Origin: Streptomyces sp. NBC_01591
GTDB lineage: Bacteria > Actinomycetota > Actinomycetes > Streptomycetales > Streptomycetaceae
Assembly: GCF_035918155.1 (NCBI RefSeq)
Contig: NZ_CP109327.1
Location: 5,952,001-6,016,000, forward strand
Direction of reading: 5' to 3'
Length of the DNA stretch: 64,000 nucleotides
Shown here: positions 26,134-34,850 of the stretch, piece by piece
Position numbering within the stretch: position 1 is the first letter of the stretch
How the letters are laid out: every line of letters begins with the position of its first letter
Position numbers and translations under genes: made by a program
The notes under the pieces: model-generated
Database searches by the model: none
Told to the model about the DNA's origin: nothing
What the model saw: only the letters and a program-made list of their open reading frames with translations

Positions 26134-27318
26134 CTACTCCCCGGAGGCCGAGGGGGCCGACGACGAGCTGTACCCCGCGTCCGAGCCCGAGGAGGCCCCC
26201 TGCGGGAGCTCCGGCGGCTTGTACGTGGACAGTGACGAGCCCTGCGGGTCAGGCCGTACGGCGCCGAGCAGCGGATTCGACGCCACCGGCGAGACCTTCA
26301 CGCGCGAGCCCGGCCGGGGGGCCTGCACCACCAGGCCGTTGCCGATGTACAGCGCCACATGTGTGGCCTTCGGGAAGTAGATCACCAGGTCGCCCGGGCG
26401 CAGCGCGTTCACCGCTACCTTCCGCAGCTGCCGCCACTGCTCCTGCGACGTCCGCGGAATGACCCGGCCCGCCTTCGCCCAGGCCTGCGAGGTGAGCCCC
26501 GAGCAGTCGAAGGAGTCCGGCCCCTCCGCTCCCCACACGTACGGCTTGCCGACCTGCTTGATCGCGTACTTCACCGCCTCGCCGCCCGCCTCGGACGGCC
26601 GCCTCGTCGAGGAGAGCGCCCCCGAGGCGGCCAGGGCGCCCTGTGCCTTCTCCACGTCCCGCTGCTCCAGCCGCGACAGCTCGGTGAGCTGTGCGCCGGA
26701 GAGCGTGGCCAGCTTCGTCTCGACGGCCTTCAGCCGCGACCGGACCGTGTCCCGCTGCTTCTTCTGCTTCGCGGCCAGGACCCGCTGCCGGTCGAGCACC
26801 TTGCGGGACTCGGTCGCCAGCTCGTCAGCGCGCTTCTCGGCACCGGTGAGCCGCTTCACCGTCGCCGCCCGTCCGGCCGCCGCATGCCGGATCACATGCT
26901 CCTGGTTCAGCAGATGTTCGGGGTCCCGGGACAACAGGAGCCGCATGTACGCGGAGAAGTCGGACCGGCCCTGATACTGCTCCCGGGCCAGCCGCCCGGC
27001 CTCGTCGCGGCCGTCGGCCAGCGCGGTCCGGGCGGCGACGAGTTCGACATCGAGCTTCTTCGCCTGTGCCGCGCGCTTCTTCAGCTCCGCGGCGGTCCCG
27101 TTGTACGTCTCGGTGGCCTCCTCGGCCTGCTGGTACAGCTTCCGCAGCTCGGACAGGAGCTGGGGGACGCTGCTGTTCGCCCCCGTGGGCGCGGCAGGCG
27201 CCTTCGCCGTGCTGCCCGCGGCGGGGTCCGGGGCCACGGGCGCGGCGGCCGCCGGCGAGGTCACGACGAGCGCGGCCAGGGCGGCGGTGCAGACCGTACG
27301 CAAGACTCCGCCTGACAC
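26134..27318 (-). CDS. Secreted NlpC/P60 (C40) peptidoglycan endopeptidase
   Basis: 394 residues. The signal peptide ends about residue 26 (SPAAAA). A long coiled-coil (about 50-230) precedes the NlpC/P60 domain with nucleophile Cys272 (DSFDCSGL) and His320 (ATHVALYIG). This coiled-coil plus hydrolase layout is that of RipA-like enzymes, which cut the D-Glu to diaminopimelate peptide bond and are kept in check by the coil. A Ser/Gly-rich tail ends the protein. The start is GTG 27318, seven bases after GGAGG. Confidence 0.93.
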   Translation of the reverse strand: MSGGVLRTVCTAALAALVVTSPAAAAPVAPDPAAGSTAKAPAAPTGANSSVPQLLSELRKLYQQAEEATETYNGTAAELKKRAAQAKKLDVELVAARTALADGRDEAGRLAREQYQGRSDFSAYMRLLLSRDPEHLLNQEHVIRHAAAGRAATVKRLTGAEKRADELATESRKVLDRQRVLAAKQKKQRDTVRSRLKAVETKLATLSGAQLTELSRLEQRDVEKAQGALAASGALSSTRRPSEAGGEAVKYAIKQVGKPYVWGAEGPDSFDCSGLTSQAWAKAGRVIPRTSQEQWRQLRKVAVNALRPGDLVIYFPKATHVALYIGNGLVVQAPRPGSRVKVSPVASNPLLGAVRPDPQGSSLSTYKPPELPQGASSGSDAGYSSSSAPSASGE

Positions 27319-27473
27319 GACATCACCTCCGGTGACGGGGCGATCACGGGACTACCCCATGAGTGAGCGCAACGTGACAATACGGTCACTCGGTGTCGGG
27401 AGATGCAAGAACCGCGCGGTGTGGCGGCAGGCGGGTTCGCCCGGAAGGCCGTGGTGGGCGAACCCGCCGTTCG

Positions 27474-30131
27474 CTAGGCGACCGGGAACGCGTAGAAGAT
27501 CCGGTCGCGTTGTACGACGGCCGTCCGCCCGGCCGCCAGCACCCGGTAGGGGGCGGTGACCGTGGCCCCCTTCGGGTCCTGGGCGCCGATGTCCTGGAAC
27601 TTCCACAGTCGCCGCCCGTCCTCGGCGGCGAACGCGGTGACCTGGGATCCGTCCGCGGCCAGCAGCGTCTTGCCGGTCGTGCTGAGGGTGACGGCGGGCG
27701 CGGCGGTGCCGATCGCCGCCTCCGTCGAGCGTCGCCAGCGCAGCCGCCCGGTCTCCCGCTCGACCGTGCCCACCTCCTGGTTGCGGTTGGTGGTGTGCAG
27801 CACGGTGCCGGTGGCGACGGGGGTGCCGAACGGGGTCCCGCCGGTGCCGTTCAGCGTCCATTTCGGCTTGCCGGCCGGGGTCTCGAACGCCTGGAGGTCG
27901 TCGCCCACCGCCGCGTACAGCAGGCCCTGCTCGTCGCCCATGGCCGCCGCGTCCGGGGCGACCGTGCCGAACTGCTTGCTCCACAGCGCCTTGCCGGTCT
28001 TGCGGTCGAAGCTCCGGAAGACGGCCTTGCCCTTGGCGGCCCTGACATCGCCGGGGGCGAGGGTGGCCGGGCTCTGACGTACCACCAGGTCGTTCTGCCG
28101 GACCGCGATCAGCCGGTGGACGGGGGCGCCGGGGCCGCGCCCGGCCGGTACGGGGGCCCGCCACAGCTGCTCGCGGCGCACGATGTCGTACGCGAAGAGA
28201 TAGGCCCTGACGACCTGCTTGTCCTTGCCGCGCTTCTTGCCCTTCTTCGGCGGCGGGGCCTTGACGGTGACCTTCTCGGAGCCGGTGAACCAGATCACCG
28301 GCCCGGACGAGCCGACGATCTCCGGCGCCGAGAGCTTCGGAGTTTCGGCGGACAGTTCCGCGTGGTCCACCCGGTGCGCGGTCTTTCCGTCCTTCGGCGA
28401 CAGCCAGAGGAATCCGGAGGGGGCGGCGATGAAGCAGAGGTCCTTCCCGGCGGGGAGGGCGGCGCGCCCCTCGGTGGCGTCCGCGTTCTCCCAGAGGCGG
28501 CGTCCGGTGCGCAGGTCTACGGCGGTCGCGCCGTTCTTGCCGGTCAGCACCAGCAGTCGCTCGTTCCAGACGGCGGCGGTGAGCGGTGCCGGTTCCGCCG
28601 CCGGGTGCGTGTACACCCAGCGGGGTTGCGGCGGCAGTCCCGCGACGGTGGGACCGCTGCGGCTCGGCACGGGCTTGGGGTCGTCGGTCGTCCCGTCGCC
28701 GCTGCCCAGGACGAGGGCGCCGCCTCCGCCGACGACCAGCCCGGCGGCCCCGGCGGCGAGCCCGATGAGCAGAGTGCGCCGGTCGGCGGCGGGGGAGGCG
28801 GGCCTCGCTGCGGCGCGCCCTGCGGGGACCGGCAGCGGGACCGGCGGAACCATCGGCGGGGGCACGGCGGGCACCCCGCCGGGCAGGGCCGCGGCGGGTC
28901 CGGCGGGGAGAGCCGCCGGGGCGGGGCCGGCAGCCGGACGTCCGGTCAGCTCGGGCGGGACGGACAGCTGGGTCGTCGGCCGGTCGGTCGTGGGGTCCTG
29001 GCGCCCGAGGTTCCCGAACTGGGCGGTCTGCGTGTCCGGGATCGGGAGCGGCTCGACGGCGGCGGCCCCGGGGGCGGCTGCGTCGGCCGGTGCACCCGGC
29101 GGTGTGTCGACCGGCTCGCGGGGCGGGGCGTCGGCCGGGGTGTCGACCGGGTCTTCGGTGGATCCGGCAACCGGCCCGTCGACCGGGCCTTCGGCGGAAC
29201 CGGGCACCGGCCCGGTAACCGGCGTACCGGCCGCGACCGCCTCCCGTGCCCGCGCCCCCTGCTCCGCCACCGCGGCCGCCAACACCTCCGGCAGCCAGCC
29301 GCCCTTCGCCAGGCTCGCAGCTCCCTCCAGGGCGAGCTCGGCCGCCACCGTCCCGGCGCTCGGCCTGTCGGCCGGGTCCTTCTCCAGGCAGCGGGCGATC
29401 AGGTCGCGCAACTCCTCCGGAACCGCGCCGAGTTCGGGGGCGGTGCGGGCGATCCGCTCGGCGCCCTCGGCGGCCGGGCCGTCGGCGAGCGGGGTCGTGC
29501 CGGTTGCCGCGTACGCCAGCAGCAGGCCCAGCACGAAGAGATCGGAAGCCGGTCCGGGTTCCTCGCCCGCGACCTGTTCCGGGGTCAGATAGCCGAGCCG
29601 TACGGACAACTGCCCGCCCGGACGGGCCTCCGCGGCGGCCGCGGCGCCCAACGGGCCGAACGCGGTGAGCCGCGGCCCGTCCTCGGCCAGCAGTACCGTC
29701 CGGGGAGCCAGGCCCTGGAGCACGGCACCGGTGGCGTGCACCCGGGAGAGGGTCTCGGCGAGGCCCGCGCCCAGTATCCGCACGGCACGCTCGGGAAGCG
29801 GCCCGGTGAGCTCGATCGCCTCGGCGAGCGTCAGCGCCGGTACGTACGGGCCTGCCGTCCACAGCGGTTCTTCGTCCGCGGTGTCAGGGCCGCCCAGTTG
29901 CAGCTGGGCCCAGCCGCCGGTCAGCCGGTCCGCGGTGCGGGCCTCCGCCTGGAAACGGCGCCGGAAGGCGGGCAGCGCGGCGAGTTCGGGGCGGGCGGCG
30001 GTGATCACCACCGCGTCCTCGGAGGCCGCGCCGCGCGCGAGGTACTGCACGGTGCTCGCGGTCCCACGCAACCGCGCCAGCACGGTGTACGGGCCGAAGC
30101 GGCGTGGATCGTCCTGACGCAGCGCCTCCAT
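27474..30131 (-). CDS. Pseudokinase with membrane anchor and PQQ-type beta-propeller
   Basis: 885 residues. Residues 12-270 have the fold signature of a bacterial Ser/Thr kinase (RFGPYTVLARLRG, TPEQ at 183-186, SDLFVLG), but key residues are gone. The VAIK lysine is replaced in VVITAA (41-46), HRDLKPxN reads LQGLAPRT (138-145), and DFG reads AFG (157-159). A Pro/Ala-rich linker, one membrane segment (GLAAGAAGLVVGGGGALVLG) and an extracellular PQQ-binding-like beta-propeller (about 505-885, with repeated GRRLW/GKALW units) follow. A scaffold or sensor that binds without phosphorylating is likely. The ATG at 30131 has GAGGGGGG upstream. Confidence 0.85.
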   Translation of the reverse strand: MEALRQDDPRRFGPYTVLARLRGTASTVQYLARGAASEDAVVITAARPELAALPAFRRRFQAEARTADRLTGGWAQLQLGGPDTADEEPLWTAGPYVPALTLAEAIELTGPLPERAVRILGAGLAETLSRVHATGAVLQGLAPRTVLLAEDGPRLTAFGPLGAAAAAEARPGGQLSVRLGYLTPEQVAGEEPGPASDLFVLGLLLAYAATGTTPLADGPAAEGAERIARTAPELGAVPEELRDLIARCLEKDPADRPSAGTVAAELALEGAASLAKGGWLPEVLAAAVAEQGARAREAVAAGTPVTGPVPGSAEGPVDGPVAGSTEDPVDTPADAPPREPVDTPPGAPADAAAPGAAAVEPLPIPDTQTAQFGNLGRQDPTTDRPTTQLSVPPELTGRPAAGPAPAALPAGPAAALPGGVPAVPPPMVPPVPLPVPAGRAAARPASPAADRRTLLIGLAAGAAGLVVGGGGALVLGSGDGTTDDPKPVPSRSGPTVAGLPPQPRWVYTHPAAEPAPLTAAVWNERLLVLTGKNGATAVDLRTGRRLWENADATEGRAALPAGKDLCFIAAPSGFLWLSPKDGKTAHRVDHAELSAETPKLSAPEIVGSSGPVIWFTGSEKVTVKAPPPKKGKKRGKDKQVVRAYLFAYDIVRREQLWRAPVPAGRGPGAPVHRLIAVRQNDLVVRQSPATLAPGDVRAAKGKAVFRSFDRKTGKALWSKQFGTVAPDAAAMGDEQGLLYAAVGDDLQAFETPAGKPKWTLNGTGGTPFGTPVATGTVLHTTNRNQEVGTVERETGRLRWRRSTEAAIGTAAPAVTLSTTGKTLLAADGSQVTAFAAEDGRRLWKFQDIGAQDPKGATVTAPYRVLAAGRTAVVQRDRIFYAFPVA

Positions 30132-30180
30132 GGCGCACCCCCCTCGCTGACCGTGCCTGAGCACCGGAGCGTCGATCTTA

Positions 30181-30338
30181 GACCGACCGGCAATTGGGGG
30201 GCGGCGTCGCGGTGCTGGGCACGCGCATCTGCCGCGTTGTCGTCAATCAACAACGCTCCGCGTTGCCTCAATCCTCCGCCTTGCAGCTGCACGCACCCAG
30301 CACCGCTCCTTCTCCCACCCCCCAATTACCGGCCGGTC
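30181..30338. repeat. 158-bp fold-back element with 21-bp terminal inverted repeats
   Basis: Bases 30181-30201 and 30318-30338 are inverted copies matching at 19 of 21 positions, with AATTGGGGGG at the inner end of the left copy. Inside, GCGGTGCTGGG is again matched by CCCAGCACCGC, and GCGTTGT by ACAACGC nearer the centre, so the whole element can fold into one long hairpin. It occupies most of the 246-bp gap 30132-30377, carries no gene, and has lower GC in its centre. It resembles a MITE or a structured intergenic repeat. Confidence 0.8.
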
Positions 30339-30377
30339 TCGGACCGAGTGCCCGTCACCCCATCGGGCCCCGTCCCC

Positions 30378-30644
30378 TCAGTCCGGCTTCGACCAGGGCC
30401 ACTTGGGGCTGTGCCGCTCACGGCCACCGGGGGCGTACTCGTACACCCAGCCGCGCGGCAGCCCCAGCCGCTTGCTGTGACCGGCCGGCACCCTGCGGTA
30501 CGCGTACACGGTGGCGGGACCGCCGTCGGAGGCCGGTACCGGGACCTCGTACCACTTGGGCGGATGACCGGTCGGGCCGACGAGGACGGGCAGTACCCGC
30601 CCGTCCAGGGGGCCGCCGGTGAAGGCGGTGTTCTCGCTTCGCAC
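30378..30644 (-). CDS. Small conserved hypothetical protein
   Basis: 88 residues starting at GTG 30644. Sequence features are [14 protein letters not shown] near the start, a central [10 protein letters not shown], and a C-terminal [17 protein letters not shown] with KWPW. I remember similar small proteins in other streptomycetes beside this TetR gene, but no function. It is soluble, lacks a signal peptide, and is probably a single beta-rich domain. It lies 17 bp downstream of the TetR gene on the same strand and may share its transcript. Confidence 0.7.
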   Translation of the reverse strand: MRSENTAFTGGPLDGRVLPVLVGPTGHPPKWYEVPVPASDGGPATVYAYRRVPAGHSKRLGLPRGWVYEYAPGGRERHSPKWPWSKPD

Positions 30645-30661
30645 CGCCCCAGTCTGACCGA

Positions 30662-31414
30662 TCAGCCGTCCTGGGGCAGCAGATGGGCCGCCTCGCCGAG
30701 CACCGGGATCAGCCGCTCCGCCAGCCGTCCGGCCGGACCCGCGGCGGTCTCCAGCGGAAGCAGCGCCGCCACCGCCGACGCGGTCTCCGGATCCGTCGCC
30801 GCCGTGGCGGCCAGCAGCACGATCAACTGGTCCATCAGCCAGTCGCGCAGCTCTGCCGCGGCGGGCTGCTTCCCCTCGTCCAGCCAGATCAGGGACGCCG
30901 CCTCGACAGCCGCGATCCAGGTGCGCACCATCATGCGCAGCCTCGGGCCGGCCGCCGCGCCACTGCCCAGGTGCAGCAGGATCTGCTCGGCCGCCGCCCG
31001 CCGTACCTCGTCGACGATCGCCGACGTACGGGAGGTCTCGACGACACAGCCGCCGCGCAGCAGCGCGCTGAAACCGGTGTCGTGCTCGTCGACGAAGGCG
31101 AGGTAGCGGTCGAGCACCCGCGTCACCCGCTCGGTGGGCGGTCCCACGGGCGGCTCGCCGAAGCACAGGATCAGCTGCTCGGCGGCGGATCTCAGCGCCG
31201 CCTCGTACAACTGCTGCCGCCCGCCCGGGAAGTAGCGGTAGACGAGCGGGCGGGACACCCCGGCGACCGTCGCGACCTCGTCGAGCGAGACCTCGTCGGG
31301 GGCCCGGTGGGCGAAGAGGGTCAGGGCCGCACCGAGGAGCTGGGCGCGGCGCTCCTCGACGCCGAGCCTTCGGTACGCGCGGGCCGGCGGCGCGGTGGCG
31401 GCAGCAGGGGTCAT
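30662..31414 (-). CDS. TetR-family transcriptional regulator
   Basis: 250 residues. The N-terminal helix-turn-helix is [30 protein letters not shown]; the remainder is a helical ligand-binding and dimerisation domain. ATG 31414 was chosen, since an in-frame start at 31447 adds a basic stretch without support. It lies 39 bp downstream of the AurF-like gene on the same strand, so the two may form an operon. A TetR-type operator candidate lies in that gene's promoter. Confidence 0.9.
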   Translation of the reverse strand: MTPAAATAPPARAYRRLGVEERRAQLLGAALTLFAHRAPDEVSLDEVATVAGVSRPLVYRYFPGGRQQLYEAALRSAAEQLILCFGEPPVGPPTERVTRVLDRYLAFVDEHDTGFSALLRGGCVVETSRTSAIVDEVRRAAAEQILLHLGSGAAAGPRLRMMVRTWIAAVEAASLIWLDEGKQPAAAELRDWLMDQLIVLLAATAATDPETASAVAALLPLETAAGPAGRLAERLIPVLGEAAHLLPQDG

Positions 31415-31453
31415 ACGCCGAAGCCTAGGGCCTCCCGTCCGGATCACGTCGGC

Positions 31454-32389
31454 TCAGGCCAGCAGGCCGGAGCGCTTCCACAGCCTGCGTCCCACCCCGT
31501 TCAACACCCCGATGTCGTCGAAGAAGTCCGTCAGCCGCTTCGCGCCCGACTGCATGACCTCCGCCCGGTGGCCGCTCGCCTTCACCTGGGCGACGGCCTC
31601 GTGGCGGTCCAGGCCGACGTTCGCGTACACCTGCGGGTTGATGAAGCAGACGGAGAAGACGCGGGCCGCCTCGCCGCAGCTCAGCCGGGTCAGCTCGCGC
31701 TCCCAGCGCGGGGCGGTCACCATCTGGCGGCGCAGCTCCTCGCGGGCGTAGCGGACGTGCCGTGCCTCCTCGACCACATGGATGCGGGTCACGCCGCGCA
31801 CCAGCGTCTGGACGCGCTCGTCCGGGAACGTCAGCCGCTGCATCCAGTCGAGGATCTCCTCGCCGAGCAGGGTCGCGGCGAACGAACCGGGGGTGGTAGA
31901 GACGGTCTTCAGCACCCGCGCGAGGTTGTGATAGACGCGCGGCACGGGGTAGTCGGGCGAGCCGCCCCACTTGATCATGCGGCCGAACATCATCGAGTGC
32001 CGGCACTCGTCGGCTATCTCGGTGAGCGCGTAGCGGACGTGGTTGCTGGTCACCGGGCGGTCGTAGATGTGCCGGACCAGCAGCTGCATGAGGATGATCT
32101 CGAACCAGATGCCCAGCGAGGCGAGCGACGCCGCCTCGTGCCGGGAGAGGTCCATCCGCTGTTCCTCGGACATCTTCCGCCACAGCGGGGTGTCGTAGAG
32201 CGAGACGAGCTCGGGCGGCCAGAACCACTTGCCTTCCTCGATCGCCGCGTCCCAGTCGAGCTCCTTGTCCGGGTCGAAGGAGTGCTTGGCCGAGGAGTCG
32301 AGCAGCCGCTCGGCGATCTGTTCGCGGTCCCGGAGCGGGCCGAGTGCGTCGCGAAGCAGCTGGACGTCGCGTTCGGTCACTGGGGTCAT
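31454..32389 (-). CDS. AurF-like diiron oxygenase
   Basis: 311 residues similar to the p-aminobenzoate N-oxygenase (AurF) family. Iron ligands are visible in EIADECRHSMMF and VVEEARHVRY (E-x2-H type) plus HEAASLASLGIWFE and GEEILDW. Family enzymes use a non-haem diiron centre to oxidise arylamines or related groups. The substrate here is unknown. It is divergent from a second ferritin-like diiron gene, followed by a TetR gene, and has a -35/-10 pair with an operator-like site upstream. Confidence 0.85.
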   Translation of the reverse strand: MTPVTERDVQLLRDALGPLRDREQIAERLLDSSAKHSFDPDKELDWDAAIEEGKWFWPPELVSLYDTPLWRKMSEEQRMDLSRHEAASLASLGIWFEIILMQLLVRHIYDRPVTSNHVRYALTEIADECRHSMMFGRMIKWGGSPDYPVPRVYHNLARVLKTVSTTPGSFAATLLGEEILDWMQRLTFPDERVQTLVRGVTRIHVVEEARHVRYAREELRRQMVTAPRWERELTRLSCGEAARVFSVCFINPQVYANVGLDRHEAVAQVKASGHRAEVMQSGAKRLTDFFDDIGVLNGVGRRLWKRSGLLA

Positions 32390-32430
32390 GCTGGAGGCAC
32401 CTCACACATGGGGTTACCGGCGGTCACTCC

Positions 32431-32461
32431 TTATGAGACTCCTAGTCAGTAAGGCCGTCAA
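32431..32461 (-). promoter_or_regulatory. Promoter and TetR-type operator of the diiron pair
   Basis: On the minus strand, -35 TTGACG (32461-32456), a 17-base spacer and -10 TCTCAT (32438-32433) lie about 45 bp before the AurF-like ATG. The imperfect palindrome TTATGAGACT-CCT-AGTCAGTAA (32431-32452) overlaps the spacer and the -10, which is where a TetR repressor would bind. The inner GACT/AGTC arms are exact; the outer arms need a one-base shift. Confidence 0.55.
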
Positions 32462-32567
32462 TCCCTTGCGCACGACTTGTTGACCCGGCGTCTACCAACG
32501 TGTGAACCTGCCAACTGACGCAACTGCCAAGGGAATTGCCGAAGCACGCCAGGCGAAGGAGTTGTCC

Positions 32568-33677
32568 GTGTCGACACACGACCTCTACACCACTGCCCCC
32601 GAAGCGCCGTTGTGGCAGGTACCCGCCTCCGGCGCCGCCCGCTTCAGCTGGGACTACGACGACGGTCGCGAACGCCTGCTCGCCCTCTACCAGAAGGGCA
32701 AGGACAAGCAGTGGGACGGCAACAAGCGCATCGACTGGTCCCTGGAGGTCGACCCCGCCGACCCGCTCGGCACCCCTGACGAGGCCCTCACCCTGTACGG
32801 CACCCCGCACTGGGCGAAGATGACCGACAAGGACCGGGGTGAGCTGCGCAAGCACTACACCTCCTGGCAGTTCAGCCAGTTCCTCCACGGCGAGCAGGGC
32901 GCCATGGTCTGCGCGGCCAGGATCGTGGAGTCCGTCCCCGACCTGGACGCGAAGTTCTACTCCGCGACCCAGACCATGGACGAGGCCCGGCACGCGGAGA
33001 TATACGGCCGGTTCCTGCACGAGAAGGTCGGGATGCTCTACCCGATCAACGACAACCTCCAGGGACTGCTCGGCGACACCCTGCGCGACTCCCGCTGGGA
33101 CATGCCCTATCTCGGCATGCAGGTCCTCATCGAGGGGCTCGCCCTGGCCGCGTTCGGCATGATCCGGGACACGACGACCAAGCCGCTGCCCAAGCAGATC
33201 CTCGCGTACGTCATGCAGGACGAGGCCCGGCACGTCGCGTTCGGGCGGATGGCGCTGCGTGACTACTACAAGCAGCTGAGCGACGCCGAACTGCGTGAGC
33301 GCGAGGAGTTCGTCATCGAGGGCTGCTACCTGATGCGGGACCGGCTCAGCGGCGTCGAGGTGCTGGAGAACTTCGGCATCGGCAAGCAGGAGGCCAAGGA
33401 CCTCTCCGAACACTCGGAGTTCCTGCAGCTCTTCCGCAAGCTGCTGTTCAGCCGGATAGTGCCGTGTGTCAAGGACATCGGCCTGTGGGGCGAACGGCTC
33501 CAGAAGGCCTACGTCGACATGGGCGTCTTCGAGCTCGGCGACTCCAGCCTGGACCTGCTGATGGCCCAGGACGAGGAGATAGCCGAGCAGCTCGACCGGG
33601 ACCGTTTCGAGGCGGAGGAACTGGCCAGGGTCGCCGAGGTCGAGGAGGCGATCGCGCAGGGCGCACCGGGAGAGTGA
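32568..33677 (+). CDS. Ferritin-like diiron protein (R2-like)
   Basis: 369 residues, all helical, with two DEARH motifs (TMDEARHAEIYGRF and MQDEARHVAFGRM) plus HGEQGAM and IEGLALA glutamates that complete a four-helix diiron site like ribonucleotide reductase R2 or acyl-desaturase-like oxygenases. It lacks other reductase motifs and probably oxidises a small molecule or lipid. The start is GTG 32568, six bases after AAGGAG; an in-frame GTG at 32502 is less likely. It is divergent from the AurF-like gene. Confidence 0.85.
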   Translation: MSTHDLYTTAPEAPLWQVPASGAARFSWDYDDGRERLLALYQKGKDKQWDGNKRIDWSLEVDPADPLGTPDEALTLYGTPHWAKMTDKDRGELRKHYTSWQFSQFLHGEQGAMVCAARIVESVPDLDAKFYSATQTMDEARHAEIYGRFLHEKVGMLYPINDNLQGLLGDTLRDSRWDMPYLGMQVLIEGLALAAFGMIRDTTTKPLPKQILAYVMQDEARHVAFGRMALRDYYKQLSDAELREREEFVIEGCYLMRDRLSGVEVLENFGIGKQEAKDLSEHSEFLQLFRKLLFSRIVPCVKDIGLWGERLQKAYVDMGVFELGDSSLDLLMAQDEEIAEQLDRDRFEAEELARVAEVEEAIAQGAPGE

Positions 33678-33733
33678 CGGGAAGCGGCGCACGCCGCGAG
33701 CCGCTGGGCCGAGGCAGGGCGGCGGACGATCAC

Positions 33734-33751
33734 CGGGCGGGCGACCGCCCG
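33734..33751. terminator. Terminator between the diiron gene and the amidase gene
   Basis: CGGGCGG and CCGCCCG form a perfect 7-bp stem around GCGA in a 101-bp gap between convergent genes. Confidence 0.65.
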
Positions 33752-33778
33752 CCTGGCCGGCCTGCGGGCCGTTGTGCG

Positions 33779-34846
33779 TCATGGCCGCACAGTAATCAGC
33801 GCGTCCTCCACCGCACAGGCCGTTCCGAGCAGCGAGACATCGGCCCCGCGCTCCGCGACCAGCTGGAGCCCGACCGGGCAGCCGTCCGCCGTGAATCCGG
33901 CGGGCACACTGGCGGCCGGATGCCCACTCAGGTTGAACGCCCAGGTCAGCGCGGTCGAGAAGAGCTCGCCCGGACCGTCGTGGCCGTGCGGGCGGTTGGG
34001 GGTGGTCGGCGTGAGCAGCAGAGGCGTACGGGCGAACAGGGCGTCGAGCGCGGTGTCGTTCGCGCGCCGGATCTCCGTGGCGCGCGGGGACGGCGACCCG
34101 CCCCGGACCGCCTGCCAAGCCTCCCACGGGTCGAGCAGCTCGCACGTACGGTCCACGAGCCGCACCACCCCCGCCGCCACCAGCCGCCCCACCGCACGCC
34201 CGACGACCGCCGCGACCTCCGGGTCGACCTCGGCGTACCCCAGGTCGGGGCTGAAGACGGCCGGTACGGGAAGGACGGGCGGCTCCGGCTCGTAGGCGTC
34301 CAGGACGCAGCGCAGGTACGTCGCAGCCCCGGCGGCCGACCGGGTCAGCACCCCGGCGGAGGCCAGCCCGGAGCGGTCGGGGGAGGGCAGCAGGCCGTTC
34401 GTCGTCTTCAGGCCGAACACCCCGCACCACGCCGCCGGGATCCGCACCGACCCCGCCCCGTCGCTGCCGGTCGCCAGCCCCACGAGGTCCGCCGCGACGG
34501 CGACCGCCGAGCCCGCCGAGGAGCCGCCCGGCGTGCGGTCGGGGCGCCACGGGTTGACCGTACGGCCGTGGGCGCCCAGCCCCCAGGTCTGCCAGTAGGT
34601 GCCGGCGCCGGGCACCGAGGTCGCACCCACCGCGACCCCACCGGCCGCTATCAGCCGCCGGGCCGCGTACGAACGGATTCCGGTGCGTCCCTTGACCGCG
34701 AACGGCATTCCGGCCAGCGGGAGCCCACCGGCCCGCTCCGTGTCGGCGAGCGCCGGCTCGTGCCACACCTCGATGAACGCGGACAGGCGGGGATCCTCCC
34801 GCCCGATGCGTTCCAGCGCCCGGCCCACCCCGCTCACGTCTGCCAC
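33779..34846 (-). CDS. Amidase-signature family protein
   Basis: 355 residues, shorter than the usual 450-500. The Ser-cisSer-Lys triad is present: Lys52 (PFAVKGRTG), Ser109/Ser110 in PGGSSAGSA and the nucleophile Ser133 in SDGAGSVR, where most members have GGS. It hydrolyses a carboxamide of unknown identity, or may be an allophanate- or GatA-like paralogue. The start is GTG 34846, four bases after the PBP stop, so it is the third cistron of the ftsW-pbp operon. Confidence 0.85.
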   Translation of the reverse strand: MADVSGVGRALERIGREDPRLSAFIEVWHEPALADTERAGGLPLAGMPFAVKGRTGIRSYAARRLIAAGGVAVGATSVPGAGTYWQTWGLGAHGRTVNPWRPDRTPGGSSAGSAVAVAADLVGLATGSDGAGSVRIPAAWCGVFGLKTTNGLLPSPDRSGLASAGVLTRSAAGAATYLRCVLDAYEPEPPVLPVPAVFSPDLGYAEVDPEVAAVVGRAVGRLVAAGVVRLVDRTCELLDPWEAWQAVRGGSPSPRATEIRRANDTALDALFARTPLLLTPTTPNRPHGHDGPGELFSTALTWAFNLSGHPAASVPAGFTADGCPVGLQLVAERGADVSLLGTACAVEDALITVRP

Positions 34847-34850
34847 CCGG

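Noticed and set aside
31425..32405. Overlapping minus-strand frame in the AurF-like region
   Set aside because: The alternative frame is Arg/Pro/Gly/Ala-rich, while the other frame contains the diiron ligand motifs and has a ribosome-binding site.
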